Shown: positions 8,401 to 17,946, numbered from the stretch's first letter. The stretch is DNA of 64,000 nucleotides from Dehalococcoidia bacterium (GCA_041649635.1 JBAZMV010000001.1:372001-436000); one strand, 5' to 3'. Program-made: numbers and translations. Notes: generated by a model not told the origin, from the sequence alone.

Positions 8401-8471
8401 ATAATAAATAAACGGCGGGCTACACTCTGTTAAACCCGCCCTGCCGCTTAACCGCCGAAGGAGGCTCCTCT

Positions 8472-8834
8472 ATGGAAATAGTGAACCGCAAAGATGCCGC
8501 GCCCTTCGTCACAAAGGACGCTTCCGAGATAAGGGAGATACTGGCGCCGCGCAACTCATCCATCGAGCGGCAGAGCCTGGCCGAGGCGCGGGTGCTTTCG
8601 GGGAAAAGCACCGAGGAGCACATCCACCCGAATACGGAGGAGATTTACTACATCCTCGAGGGAAAGGGCCGGATGAGGATCGAGGGCGAAGAGCGCGACG
8701 TAGTACACGGCGACGGAATCGCTATCCTGCCGGGGATGCGCCACAAGGTCTGGAACACGGGGAAAAGCGACTTGGTATTTCTATGCTGCTGCGTACCGGC
8801 CTATACGCACGAGGATACGGTGATTACCGAGTAG
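8472..8834 (+). CDS. Cupin-domain protein
   Basis: A 120-aa single-cupin protein; role unknown. Motif 1 is AEARVLSGKSTEEHIHPNTE followed by EIYYILEGKGRM, with two histidines and a glutamate as likely metal ligands. Motif 2 is VVHGDGIAILPGMRHKVWN with the last histidine ligand. The double cysteine in LCCCVPAY near the end is unusual for the family. An AAGGAGG site precedes the ATG. It stands alone between repeat clusters, so context says little. Binding a sugar, a small acid or acting as a dioxygenase-like sensor are all possible. Confidence 0.85.
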   Translation: MEIVNRKDAAPFVTKDASEIREILAPRNSSIERQSLAEARVLSGKSTEEHIHPNTEEIYYILEGKGRMRIEGEERDVVHGDGIAILPGMRHKVWNTGKSDLVFLCCCVPAYTHEDTVITE

Positions 8835-8956
8835 AAGTTTTTAGGCTCGGCGTGGTGTTCTTCACCTCGCCGAAAGAATTGTTAAAGGTGAAGAACACCT
8901 TCAACAGCGTCAATATGTTTTGTACAACGCAAAAAGCCAGTCTTATGAGTTGACTG

Positions 8957-9763
8957 TTAACTTAGGTTTTTCCTCGGCGTATTCTTCCTAGGATATCCGG
9001 TTGCTATATCGCCTAACAATATTTCTTTGCTTACATTCGCAGGGTTCAAGTCTATTCCTTCCAGTTGAGATTTAATGCAGAATTCCTCCGGGCTGGAATA
9101 CACCACCCTGCATTGATACCACCGCACGGCCGCTCTCTTAAGTTTCTCGTCATTGCTTAGCTGATAGCCCAATCCCTTAAACAGCTTGCTATGCAGACTA
9201 TGGACACGCTCGTCGCCCTCATTGTATAGAACTGAAACATTGAGCACTATTCCGCCAAACTTGTACCGCGTTTTACCGCCCAACTCCGGATGCTTTTCCA
9301 GATAGGTCCCCGCTATTAACATTACAACCGCGAAATTCAAATAGTCGGCACGGGAAGCCGTAACCATAAGCTTTCCATGACTAAGGTCCTTCTTACTATT
9401 GAAACCCACTTCGATGAACTCACCGATAAGACTGAAAAACTTCTTGAAATCATCGCTCTTTCTATACTTCTCATACAAAGTCATCCAGATATCCAGTTCC
9501 GCGTCATACTCCCTGTTTTCGGCTGCCGCCTTTCGCCATTCCTTATACTGCGCGACAGGCAAGACTATTATCTCTTTCAGCAACGCCTGACAATCCGGCT
9601 TCCCCCACTCATCCATGATTTGCTGATAGATGCGCCTGGCCTCCGGCGACTGAGTTGCGGCTATATAAACCAATATGGCCGCCACAAGCAACGGCTGTAT
9701 TTCCGGACGCCAATAGTGCGCATATCGTGCGTCATCCCTTTTTGAACGGCCTTTTTTATTCAT
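8957..9763 (-). CDS. Hypothetical protein, function unknown
   Basis: A 268-residue protein I do not recognise. It begins MNKKGRSKRDDARYAHYWRPE, then a hydrophobic helix LLVAAILVYIAATQ at about residues 25-40 that may anchor it in the membrane with a basic cytoplasmic N-terminus. A long, mostly helical, charged region follows. The last third contains IVLNVSVLYNEGD and a basic C-terminus. The open frame has no broken motifs and codon use looks coding. It lies alone between repeat clusters and is opposite in strand to the cupin gene. The sequence is somewhat more AT-rich than its neighbours. Confidence 0.6.
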   Translation of the reverse strand: MNKKGRSKRDDARYAHYWRPEIQPLLVAAILVYIAATQSPEARRIYQQIMDEWGKPDCQALLKEIIVLPVAQYKEWRKAAAENREYDAELDIWMTLYEKYRKSDDFKKFFSLIGEFIEVGFNSKKDLSHGKLMVTASRADYLNFAVVMLIAGTYLEKHPELGGKTRYKFGGIVLNVSVLYNEGDERVHSLHSKLFKGLGYQLSNDEKLKRAAVRWYQCRVVYSSPEEFCIKSQLEGIDLNPANVSKEILLGDIATGYPRKNTPRKNLS

Positions 9764-9932
9764 ATCGCTCTAAGCTATTTTAGCATTTCAGATGAATATC
9801 TTGCACCCTGAAGAATTACCTGTTTCCCTCTGCTCGACGTGTCCTTCCATGATTAACATTGTATGGAAGGATTCACCTCGCCGAAAGGTTGTTTAAAGGG
9901 TTCTTCCCCTTCAACAACAACACATCTAGCCC

Positions 9933-10829
9933 TTAAACCGCCCCTATGCTCCTGAAATAAGCAGTTAACCCCGCCACAGTGACATACAAAGCGCGCTGCG
10001 GCACACGCACGCCGTGCCTTCGTTCAAGGTCGGCGGCGACCCGCCGTTCCATGCTCTCCTGGGTCTGTCCTTTGCGCAGCCCTTCAAGCACCATATCTCC
10101 GTAAACATTCATATTGTCGATAGCCCGCGCCACAAGCGTATTAAGATCCCACTCCACACCGCCATGCGCGAAAAAGATAAACTCCGCGCCCAGCTTCATC
10201 CTGCGCAGCTTCTCAAGCGTGGCGATATAGGTATCACGATCGAAACTGTTGGGCGGCGCCGCGGGCAGCTGAAAGTCCGGCAAGCCCAGCGCCTCGCCGC
10301 AGAACAATCCGCGCGACTCCCGATCGAATATGGCGATATGATGCGGCGCGTGCCCCGGCGCATAGATAATTTCGAGTTCCCTGTCGCCGGCATCTATAAC
10401 CCCGCCATCCTCCGGCAACAACAATCGATCCTCCGGCACGGGTTCGACTTCTCCGAACGTCTCCTCAAAGTTCTCCCCCCAGACGATGCGGAACGCCGCG
10501 ATGAGGCGCGCCGGCCTCACGGCATGCTTGGCGTAGCGCGGATGAAAGACGAACTTAGCCTCGGAATAAAGTTCTGACAGCGTGCCAGCGCTGCCTGAGT
10601 GATCCATATGCAGGTGCGTGGGGATGAAATAAGCCGGCGTTTCGATATCGAGGTCGCTCAGTGCCTCACGAAGCATGGGGATATTGGAGGTGGTTCCGGG
10701 GTCTATGACCACGGGAGAGTGCGATTTAATGATGTATGCTACGGCCGGATACTGCGCCGTGATAATCGGCGTCTCCAGCCTGTAAACGCTGTTAGCTACT
10801 TCCGAAATGTTCGTCTCTTTGTTTTTCAC
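9933..10829 (-). CDS. Metallo-beta-lactamase fold hydrolase
   Basis: A 298-aa MBL-fold hydrolase of the glyoxalase II-like branch. The zinc motif THLHMDHSGS (HxHxDH) is near residue 90, with VVIDPGTTSN before it, YAPGHAPHHIAI for the next histidine, FCGEALG for the bridging acid, and FFAHGGVEWD for the last histidine. The C-terminal 60 residues are helical and end in ERRHGVRVPQRALYVTVAGL. This layout is common in MBL proteins acting on thioesters or lactones, but the substrate is unknown. The start is GTG 10829. The strand is the same as the upstream Ca2+-ATPase, 102 bases away. Confidence 0.85.
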   Translation of the reverse strand: MKNKETNISEVANSVYRLETPIITAQYPAVAYIIKSHSPVVIDPGTTSNIPMLREALSDLDIETPAYFIPTHLHMDHSGSAGTLSELYSEAKFVFHPRYAKHAVRPARLIAAFRIVWGENFEETFGEVEPVPEDRLLLPEDGGVIDAGDRELEIIYAPGHAPHHIAIFDRESRGLFCGEALGLPDFQLPAAPPNSFDRDTYIATLEKLRRMKLGAEFIFFAHGGVEWDLNTLVARAIDNMNVYGDMVLEGLRKGQTQESMERRVAADLERRHGVRVPQRALYVTVAGLTAYFRSIGAV

Positions 10830-10931
10830 CGGACTCTACCCAGCACAATATACTCAGAATGATGCGGGAATGCAAATATAAAGTCTCAGATTGATCCTCG
10901 GGTTTAAACCGAGCACGAGAATACCTACGCA

Positions 10932-13670
10932 TCAGTCCCTGAAAAAGGCTACGTTTCGGAGGAACCTTTTCTTTACAATTTTCTCCAGTTCGACCAGGAT
11001 GTAAATAACGACACCGACCCCGACACAGTAACCCCACTCCAGAAGCGACATCGGCTCGCTATGGAAAGCCGTGTTCATGAACGGTAAATATGTATAACCC
11101 AACTGCATCAGAACCATGAGAACAACGCCGACAAGTACAAAAGGATTGCTGAACAGTCCTATCTTGAACATGGAATGATTCAGTGAGCGGCAGTTAAAGA
11201 GATAGAAGAGTTCACCCATGACAAATGTGTTTACCGCTATAGTGCGTGCAGTGGACTCGGTCTCGCCGGCGTCAATAGACAGGTGAAAGAGAACGAACGC
11301 GGCGGCGCAAAGCATGGCGCCCACGATACCGATCCTTGTCAGCAGGAACCCGGTGAGTATAGGCCTTTTCGGCTCGCGCGGAGGTCGGTTCATGATGCCA
11401 GGCTCCTTGGGCTCAAAAGCGAGCATGAGCCCGAGCAAGACAGCCGTGGTCATGTTTATCCACAATATCTGCACGGGCAAAATGGGAAGAGCGGTGCCGG
11501 TAACAACTGCGGCCATGATAACCAGGCCTTCCCCGAAATTGGTCGGCAACGTCCATGTAATGAATTTCGTCAGGTTATCAAATACCCCACGTCCCTCTTC
11601 AACCGCGGCTTCGATAGTGGCGAAATTATCGTCCGTAAGCACCATGTCCGCGGTCTCCTTGGCCACATCGGTGCCGGTGATGCCCATAGCAATGCCAATA
11701 TTGGCCTGCCGCAGCGAGGGAGCGTCATTCACTCCGTCTCCGGTCATGGCGACGCTGTCGCCGTTGGCCTGAAGCGCCTTCACAAGGCGAAGCTTATCCT
11801 CGGGCGCGACCCGGGCGAACACCGACGTGTTCTGAGCATGCGCGACCAGGGCATCGTCTGATAGTGCGGCGATTGCCTTCCCGCTCAAAACCAGCGACCC
11901 CTCATCCCCTCCCGTTCCCTGCGCGATGCCGATCTTGCGAGCGATGGCAAGAGCGGTGATCCCGTGGTCGCCGGTGATCATCTTGACCTTTATGCCGGCA
12001 TTGTGGCATGCCTTTACCGCCGCTACGGCTTCCGGACGCGGCGGATCGATCATGGCCTGAAGGCCGAGGAATATCATGCCGCCGGACACGTCCTCATGTG
12101 ATATCGTTTTCTTGCCGGATTCGACGACGCGTCTCGCAAAGGCCAGAATTCTCAACCCCTTCCGCGCCATGGCGTCCGCCAGATGATGGTGTTCCTCGGG
12201 ATTGAGAGGGCCCGCCTCTCCTGTTGCGAACATGGTATCGGAGCACCGGGACAGAACGCTCTCGACAGACCCTTTCATGTAAATAACATTTTTATCTTTC
12301 TCAATCTCGTGGTGCAGCGTGGCCATATACATGTGCTGTGATTCAAAAGGTATAGCATCGATGCGCGGCAGCCTCTGCAGAAGCGCGTCGCGCGTGAGGC
12401 CAGCCTTTTGCGCCGCTGTTATAAGAGCGCCCTCGGTGGGATCGCCCTCTATGCGCCATGCGCCATCAGCCGATATCAGGTTTGCTTCGTTACACAGCAG
12501 ACCGGCCGCCAGGCACTCCCGCAACGCTACGTTCGACTGCGGGTCGATCGTAGCACCGTCCCGTTTGAATTCTCCCTGCGGAGCGTAGCCGACGCCCGTG
12601 ACGTCGAACAACTTCCCGTCGGCATGTACCTCCTGAACGGTCATCTGATTCTGCGTGAGCGTCCCCGTCTTATCGGAACAGATCACGGATACGCTGCCCA
12701 GAGTCTCCACGGCAGGCAGCTTGCGGATAATCGCGTTCCGCTTGGCCATCTTGGATACGCCGATGGCAAGAGTTATCGTCAGAGCCGCCGGCAAACCTTC
12801 CGGTATGGCTCCCACCGCCAGCGCTACGGCTGCCATGAACATCTGTATCGCGGGATCCCCGCGAAACGTCCCGGCTGCAAACGTGACCGCTGCCAGTCCG
12901 AGGATTACATAGAGAAGCAGTTTGCTGAAGCGGGCGATTTGCTTTGTTAACGGCGTGGCCAGCACGTCGGCAGAGGCGATCATCTGATTTATGCGCCCGA
13001 TCTCCGTTTCGTTGCCGATGGCCGTCACAACACCCATGCCCGTGCCGTAGGTTACCAGCATGGAGGAATAAGCCATATTAGTGCGGTCGGCAAGGACGGT
13101 GTCGGCTTCAATAACCCCCGGTTGCTTAACGACGGGCACCGACTCTCCGGTAAGCGCCGACTCGTCTATTTGCAGTTCGCGCACCTGTAGCAGCCTGAGG
13201 TCGGCCGGGACCTTGTCCCCCGATTGCAGCGACACGACATCACCTATGGTCAGATCGATTGCCGGTATGCGCTGTTTCCTGCCATCGCGTATGACCGTGG
13301 CCTCGCTGGTCATGGCTTTGGCCAGCGCCCCTATGGCCTTCAACGCCTTGGATTCCTGCATGAAGCCGATCACCGCGTTGACTATCACCACGCCGAAGAT
13401 GACGCCTGAATCGACAAATTCCTGGAGAGCGGCCGTAACGATGCCCGCAACGATAAGTATGTAGATCAGCGGCTGGCGGAACTGGTTAAGGAACAGAACG
13501 AACAGAGAGGCGCCCTTCTTCTGCGTGATCGCGTTCGGCCCTAAGCGCTCGCGGCGTTGCGCGGCCTCGGCGGAGGTCAGTCCATCGCGCAGGGACACGC
13601 CCGCCTTTTCGATGACGTCATTATCGTCCAGATTGTGCCAGGACAAATCGGGTTTTTCTATCATCTTCAT
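10932..13670 (-). CDS. P2A-type cation-transporting ATPase (probable Ca2+ pump)
   Basis: A 912-aa P-type ATPase in the cytoplasmic membrane, SERCA/PMR1-like, pumping Ca2+ (or Mn2+) out of the cell using ATP. The N-terminal cation ATPase domain (SWHNLDDNDVIEKAGVSLRDGLT) is followed by the actuator motif ALTGESVPV. The phosphorylation site SDKTGTLTQNQMTV has its aspartate at residue 333. The hinge is MTGDGVNDAPSLRQANIGIA. The helix 4 motif VGAIPEGLPA, with acidic and proline residues, matches Ca2+ pumps, as does the late NMTTAVLLGLMLAFEP segment. About ten membrane helices are visible. It starts MKMIEKPDLSW at 13670. No regulator gene is adjacent. Confidence 0.93.
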   Translation of the reverse strand: MKMIEKPDLSWHNLDDNDVIEKAGVSLRDGLTSAEAAQRRERLGPNAITQKKGASLFVLFLNQFRQPLIYILIVAGIVTAALQEFVDSGVIFGVVIVNAVIGFMQESKALKAIGALAKAMTSEATVIRDGRKQRIPAIDLTIGDVVSLQSGDKVPADLRLLQVRELQIDESALTGESVPVVKQPGVIEADTVLADRTNMAYSSMLVTYGTGMGVVTAIGNETEIGRINQMIASADVLATPLTKQIARFSKLLLYVILGLAAVTFAAGTFRGDPAIQMFMAAVALAVGAIPEGLPAALTITLAIGVSKMAKRNAIIRKLPAVETLGSVSVICSDKTGTLTQNQMTVQEVHADGKLFDVTGVGYAPQGEFKRDGATIDPQSNVALRECLAAGLLCNEANLISADGAWRIEGDPTEGALITAAQKAGLTRDALLQRLPRIDAIPFESQHMYMATLHHEIEKDKNVIYMKGSVESVLSRCSDTMFATGEAGPLNPEEHHHLADAMARKGLRILAFARRVVESGKKTISHEDVSGGMIFLGLQAMIDPPRPEAVAAVKACHNAGIKVKMITGDHGITALAIARKIGIAQGTGGDEGSLVLSGKAIAALSDDALVAHAQNTSVFARVAPEDKLRLVKALQANGDSVAMTGDGVNDAPSLRQANIGIAMGITGTDVAKETADMVLTDDNFATIEAAVEEGRGVFDNLTKFITWTLPTNFGEGLVIMAAVVTGTALPILPVQILWINMTTAVLLGLMLAFEPKEPGIMNRPPREPKRPILTGFLLTRIGIVGAMLCAAAFVLFHLSIDAGETESTARTIAVNTFVMGELFYLFNCRSLNHSMFKIGLFSNPFVLVGVVLMVLMQLGYTYLPFMNTAFHSEPMSLLEWGYCVGVGVVIYILVELEKIVKKRFLRNVAFFRD

Positions 13671-13792
13671 TCATTCTAATAGCAATGCTACTATAGCCCA
13701 TAGTAACAACTATTGATTACGCTTGTCTAGACTTTTCAAACGATGGGTTTACGAGGATTAAAGAGACTATCGCTGCCCGGCTGCGGCCTCTT

Positions 13793-13816
13793 CCCCCTCT
13801 TTAATCAAAGAGGGGG
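13793..13816. repeat. Perfect 10-bp hairpin between the Ca2+-ATPase and hisB
   Basis: CCCCCTCTTT, loop AATC, then AAAGAGGGGG. It sits just past the hisB stop and upstream of the ATPase. It may serve as a terminator-like structure for the his operon, but no clear T-run follows on the minus strand. Related to the hairpins at 3342 and 56173-56199. Confidence 0.6.
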
Positions 13817-13837
13817 TCTAGGGGGAGTTCGCTTCCC

Positions 13838-14431
13838 CTACCCCTCAATCTTCCCCTTGGTGCTCGGCACCCTGCCCGCGATACGCGGGTCGATGCGCGT
13901 GGCGGAGCCCAGCGCGCGGCCCAGCGCCTTGAACAGCGCCTCCACCTTGTGGTGCTCATTGGTCCCGTATAGCACCTGCGCGTGCAGGTTCATCTTGCCC
14001 TCGACGGCGAACGTCTCCAGGAAGTGGCGTATCATATCGGACTCCATGTCGCCGATCTTTTTGTTCTTGAATTGCAAGTCGAGGACAGCGTATCCCCTGC
14101 CGGAAAGGTCGATGACGGCGGTGGCCAGAGCCTCATCCATTGGAACAATGGCATGGCTCATGCGCACGATGCCCTTCTTATCGCCCAGCGCCTTGTTCAG
14201 CGCCTGGCCCAGCGCGATGGCGACATCCTCGGCAAGGTGGTGCTCGTCCCAGCCCTTTGCTGTAAGATTTATGTCAAATAGACCGTGCTGGGCCACGTGG
14301 GTCAGCATGTGGTCGAACATCTTTGAGCCCGTCTTTATCTGGGACTTGCCCGTGCCGTCCAGGGAAAGCGTCACCTTTATCTTGGTCTCCCCCGTCTCGC
14401 GGGTTATTGTCGCCGATCTCTTGCCTGCCAT
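13838..14431 (-). CDS. hisB: Imidazoleglycerol-phosphate dehydratase
   Basis: Histidine synthesis step converting imidazole glycerol phosphate to imidazole acetol phosphate; a manganese enzyme. Motifs typical of the family: RETGETKIKVTLSLDGTG, FDHMLTHVAQHGLFD, DEHHLAEDVAIALG, and near the end LYGTNEHHKVEALFKALGRAL, giving the histidine/glutamate metal ligands. At 197 aa it is the monofunctional form without a phosphatase domain. AGGAGG stands 7 bases before the ATG. It is last in the his operon, 162 bases after hisC, with a REP pair between them. Confidence 0.96.
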   Translation of the reverse strand: MAGKRSATITRETGETKIKVTLSLDGTGKSQIKTGSKMFDHMLTHVAQHGLFDINLTAKGWDEHHLAEDVAIALGQALNKALGDKKGIVRMSHAIVPMDEALATAVIDLSGRGYAVLDLQFKNKKIGDMESDMIRHFLETFAVEGKMNLHAQVLYGTNEHHKVEALFKALGRALGSATRIDPRIAGRVPSTKGKIEG

Positions 14432-14479
14432 GGTTTACCTCCTATTGAATGGGGACACCCCCCGACATACGTCCATCGT

Positions 14480-14532
14480 GTAGGGGCAGGGTTTCCCTGC
14501 CCGATAAAAGGGCGAGGCGACCTCGCCCCTAC
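14480..14532. repeat. Inverted REP pair (REPIN-like) between hisC and hisB
   Basis: GTAG plus GGGCAGGG-TTT-CCCTGCCC, a short spacer, then GGGCGAGG-CGA-CCTCGCCC plus CTAC. The two hairpins point in opposite directions with GTAG/CTAC at the outer ends, the arrangement of REP doublets. A separate CATTCCGGCGAAGGCCGGAA hairpin follows at 14541. As it sits inside an operon, it would be transcribed. Confidence 0.85.
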
Positions 14533-14593
14533 CAATCCGTCATTCCGGCGAAGGCCGGAATCCACGTACGGGCACGGCGCGCCGTGCCCCCTA

Positions 14594-15694
14594 TTATCTC
14601 GCTTTATGCGCCTTCTTCAATGCATCGATAACCGCGTCGTTCTGCTCCGGCTTGCCCACGCTGACGCGGATGCAGTTCCTGAGCAGCGGCGTATCGAAAT
14701 AGCGCAGGAAGATGCCCTTCTTGCGCAGCGCCTCGTGCATCTTGCGGGCGTTGCCGTCGGTCACGGCGCACAAGATGAAATTGGAGTTCGACGGATAGGG
14801 CTGCAGGAAACTCAGTTTCGATAATTGGTCGTAAAGCCGCTCGCGCTCTTCGACTATCTTCTTCACGGTGCCCTTGAGATATTTAATATCGGCCATTGAT
14901 GCCAGCAGCGCCACCTGAGACGCGGCGGTGATGTTGTATGGCTGCTTTATCTTGATAAGCTGTTCCACGATGGCGGGCGCGAAGATGCCGTAGCCGATGC
15001 GCATACCGGCCAGTCCGGCCCACTTGCTCAGGGTGCGCAGCACGATGAGGTTGCTGTATTTAGCGACGAGCGGAGCGACGGTGACGCCGCTGAACTCATA
15101 GTACGCTTCATCGACGACGACAATCCTGCCCGTCTTCACCAGTTCGACGATATCGGCCTCGGGCGTGAGGTTGGCCGTCGGGTTGTTGGGCGAGGCGATA
15201 AAGACAACCTTAGCTTTGCTGTCGAGAGCCTTCTTAATCGCTGCGACATCGATATCGAATTTCTTATCGCGCGCCAGCTCCACGGTGCGCCCGCCGCAGA
15301 CGTCGGTGCAGAACGGGTACATGCCGAAGGTCGGCGGGCAGTTCACCACGCCGTCGCCCGGCTCGAGGAACAGCCTGAGAATGAGATCGATAAGCTCATC
15401 GCTGCCGGCTCCGGCCAGGATGCACGACGCATCTACTCCGGTGTACTTCGACAGCGCCGCGCGCACCTCGCGCTGCTCCGGATCGGGATAGATGCTGAAA
15501 TAGGGATATTTGGCCAGCGCCCTGCCCACGCGGGGCGAGCAGCCGTACGGGTTCTCGTTGCCGTCGAGTTTAATGACCTCGTCCATGGTGAGGCCCGCCC
15601 GCTCGGCCAGCACCTCGGGCGGCACGATGGGCGTGTACGGCCTCATCTTGAGGACGTCTTTCCTCATCAGTTTTGTTATATCGACAGGCTTCAT
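14594..15694 (-). CDS. hisC: Histidinol-phosphate aminotransferase
   Basis: PLP aminotransferase making histidinol phosphate from imidazole acetol phosphate and glutamate. Fold type I markers: LDGNENPYGCSPRV near residue 48, GAGSDELIDLILR, FIASPNNPTAN, VVDEAYYEFSG, and the PLP lysine in LRTLSKWAGLAGMRIGYG. The end reads CIRVSVGKPEQNDAVI with the substrate-binding arginine. Length 366 aa is normal. Its ATG overlaps the hisD stop in an ATGA junction (15691-15694), so the two are translationally coupled. Confidence 0.95.
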   Translation of the reverse strand: MKPVDITKLMRKDVLKMRPYTPIVPPEVLAERAGLTMDEVIKLDGNENPYGCSPRVGRALAKYPYFSIYPDPEQREVRAALSKYTGVDASCILAGAGSDELIDLILRLFLEPGDGVVNCPPTFGMYPFCTDVCGGRTVELARDKKFDIDVAAIKKALDSKAKVVFIASPNNPTANLTPEADIVELVKTGRIVVVDEAYYEFSGVTVAPLVAKYSNLIVLRTLSKWAGLAGMRIGYGIFAPAIVEQLIKIKQPYNITAASQVALLASMADIKYLKGTVKKIVEERERLYDQLSKLSFLQPYPSNSNFILCAVTDGNARKMHEALRKKGIFLRYFDTPLLRNCIRVSVGKPEQNDAVIDALKKAHKAR

Positions 15695-16974
15695 CTCTCC
15701 CTGCCCTTCTCATACCTTATCTCCGCCGCCCGCGCGTGCGCCGTGAGCCCCTCCGACCGCGCGATCCTAGACGCCGCGGGGCCCAGCGTATCCAGGTCGT
15801 CGTCAACCAGCGCTACCACGCTGGTTGTCTTAAGAAAATCGTTCACGTTCAGCGGCGAGTTGAACCTGGCGCTGCCGCCCGTGGGCATGACATGGCTCGG
15901 GCCGGCAACGTAGTCGCCCAGCACCTCGGGCGAGCTGTCCCCGATGAAGATGCCGCCGGCGTTGCGTATGCCCTCGGCGTAGGTCGCGGCGTCCCGCATC
16001 AGCAGCGACAGGTGCTCCGGCGCGTACATGTTGGCCAGTTCGATAGCCTGCTCCATGTCATCGACTATAACTATACAGCCCCTCTCCCTGAGCGAACGGC
16101 TGGCGATATCCGCCCTCTCCAGCTTTTTCAGCTGTCGCTCGACCTCTTTATCGACCGCCGATGCCAGCTTGGGCGACGTTGTTATCATGATGGCGGACGA
16201 TAGAACATCATGCTCCGCCTGCGCCAGCAGATCGAGCGCGCAGTGCACCGGCGAAGCCGATTCGTCGGCGATAACGATGGTCTCCGTGGGCCCGGCCAGC
16301 CCGTCTATGTCAACCTCGCCGTACACCAGCCTCTTGGCGATGGTTACGAAGATGTTGCCCGGCCCGCATATCTTATCCACCTTTTGTATCGACTTCGTTC
16401 CATAGGCCAGGGCCGCTATAGCTCCCGCGCCGCCTACCTTGAAGATGCTGTCGGCCCCGGCTATATCGGCCGCCACCAGGGTCGCCGGCGGAACCTTGCC
16501 GCCCTTGCCCGGAGGCGTTACCAAGGTTATCTGCTGCACCCCGGCAACGCGCGCCGGGATAACGGTCATCAGAACGGTGGAGGGGTAGCTGGCCGTGCCG
16601 CCGGGGGCGTAGACCCCCACCCTCTCGATGGGGTTCACAATCTGGCCGACGCCCTCCTCCATGAACTCCTTGACGGCGTAGCGGAGCTGCGTCTGGTGAA
16701 AGACGCGAATACGGTCGGCCGCCGTGTTCAGGGCATCGATGAGGTCTTGATCGATATTTTTATAGGCCGCGGCGATCTCATCGTCACTTACAGCCAGGCT
16801 TTTCAGGGACACTCCGTCGAACTTTTTTGCCATCTCTTTGAGCGCAGCATCCCCGCGCTTGCGCACGTCGTCCAGTATCTTCTCAACGGCATCCTTGTGC
16901 GCCGCCTCGGCGGAGGCCAGGGGCGGCCTCCTCAGCGCGACCGCAGCAGCATCGAAACCCTTTATTATCTTCAT
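15691..16974 (-). CDS. hisD: Histidinol dehydrogenase
   Basis: Zinc enzyme catalysing the last two NAD+-dependent oxidations from histidinol to histidine. Motifs: GVYAPGGTASYPSTVLM, KVGGAGAIAALAYGTKSI, KICGPGNIFVTIAKR, GPTETIVIADESA, AQAEHDVLSSAIMIT, YAPEHLSLL, GPSHVMPTGGSARFNSPL. Zinc ligands are in the AQAEH and APEH segments. Length 427 aa is normal. It overlaps hisC downstream and the phospholipase-like gene upstream by 4 bases each, so all three form one translational unit. Confidence 0.97.
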   Translation of the reverse strand: MKIIKGFDAAAVALRRPPLASAEAAHKDAVEKILDDVRKRGDAALKEMAKKFDGVSLKSLAVSDDEIAAAYKNIDQDLIDALNTAADRIRVFHQTQLRYAVKEFMEEGVGQIVNPIERVGVYAPGGTASYPSTVLMTVIPARVAGVQQITLVTPPGKGGKVPPATLVAADIAGADSIFKVGGAGAIAALAYGTKSIQKVDKICGPGNIFVTIAKRLVYGEVDIDGLAGPTETIVIADESASPVHCALDLLAQAEHDVLSSAIMITTSPKLASAVDKEVERQLKKLERADIASRSLRERGCIVIVDDMEQAIELANMYAPEHLSLLMRDAATYAEGIRNAGGIFIGDSSPEVLGDYVAGPSHVMPTGGSARFNSPLNVNDFLKTTSVVALVDDDLDTLGPAASRIARSEGLTAHARAAEIRYEKGRER

Positions 16975-17723
16975 CTCAAATACTCCCTAACTATCTCCAC
17001 CGACCGGTTGATGCACTTATCGCGAAAGGCCTTGAGCCTCTCCTCACCGACATATTGTACCACCCACTCTATCTTACCGGGCATGTCCTTGAGAAAAGCC
17101 TCCGCCTGCTCCACGCTGACCCTCTCCCTGGAAACGAGAAAGGCCTGGACGAACATCCGCAGATCAGCGGAATTCACATCCCGCACCGTTGTGGCCCACA
17201 CGAAATCGCGCCAGTTGCACAGGGCTGTGTTGTCCACGATCCCGATATCCATATCGGCTTTCCAGTTTTTGATCCTCTCCCTGATCGCAGTCAGCCTGGG
17301 CTTGTCCAGACGCTCCCGGCGGTCCGCCTCGTATTGCAGCAGACGATCCAGCATATTGGCCGGTGTGTCCCCGTGCAGCGACGAGTTCTTGCCGAAGAAG
17401 GGACGATAGATATCCGTCGTCCACGCGTCATCGACAATGAGATGGCACACATATCCGGCGATGAAGGCCCTGGTTCCTTCCGCGAGCTCGCTGCCGTCCT
17501 GAAAACTCGGGTGCTTCTGGAACATCAGGTTCGGCCCGCTCTGCTCATTATCTTCCATCAGATCGAAGAAGTGGGTCTGCACCCTCGATACGTTGCCCAC
17601 GAAATGAGCGTCGGGCGAGATGGCCCCGCCCAGATAGCTCTCAATATTGTCGAGCAGTATCGGGCTCCCCAGCGTTTCCGCTGCTTCGCTGGCAATGCTC
17701 AGATGATAATAGATTAACGGCAT
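16971..17723 (-). CDS. Zinc-dependent phospholipase C-like protein inside the his operon
   Basis: A 250-aa protein resembling the zinc-dependent phospholipase C / S1-P1 nuclease fold family. The start MPLIYYHLSIASE, GAISPDAHFVG, RVQTHFFDL and FIAGYVCHLIVDDAWTTDIYRPFF give the spaced His/Asp ligands that bind metal in this family. There is no signal peptide, unlike secreted phospholipases, so it probably acts in the cytoplasm. Its last 4 bases overlap hisD (ATGA), and it lies 223 bases downstream of hisG. A role in histidine synthesis is not known for this family. It may simply share the operon or handle a phosphoester by-product; I cannot tell. Confidence 0.7.
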   Translation of the reverse strand: MPLIYYHLSIASEAAETLGSPILLDNIESYLGGAISPDAHFVGNVSRVQTHFFDLMEDNEQSGPNLMFQKHPSFQDGSELAEGTRAFIAGYVCHLIVDDAWTTDIYRPFFGKNSSLHGDTPANMLDRLLQYEADRRERLDKPRLTAIRERIKNWKADMDIGIVDNTALCNWRDFVWATTVRDVNSADLRMFVQAFLVSRERVSVEQAEAFLKDMPGKIEWVVQYVGEERLKAFRDKCINRSVEIVREYLR

Positions 17724-17737
17724 CTTCTCGACCTATT

Positions 17738-17862
17738 GTAGGGTGGGCTGCGCCCACCGCTCGCTTTATGCTATCGAAGGTGTTCTTCACCTTCGATAAT
17801 TTCCACCGTCATTGCCCGACTTGATCGGGCAATCCATTGGGCGAGATAAACCTCGCCCCTAC
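17738..17862. repeat. Cluster of REP hairpins between hisG and the phospholipase-like gene
   Basis: GTAG with GGTGGGC-TGC-GCCCACC (17738-17758) opens the cluster. Next comes GAAGGTG-TTCTT-CACCTTC (about 17776-17794), then an ATTGCCCGA/TCGGGCAAT palindrome. GGGCGAG-ATAAAC-CTCGCCC plus CTAC closes it (17839-17862), so the outer hairpins again face each other. A CATTCCGGC-TTTC-GCCGGAAT hairpin follows near 17909. It splits the his operon without breaking a gene. Confidence 0.8.
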
Positions 17863-17946
17863 ACCTGGATTATCTTTCCCAAATCGGGAAGGATAATAAC
17901 ATTGCCGTCATTCCGGCTTTCGCCGGAATCCATAACCCACCTGCTG

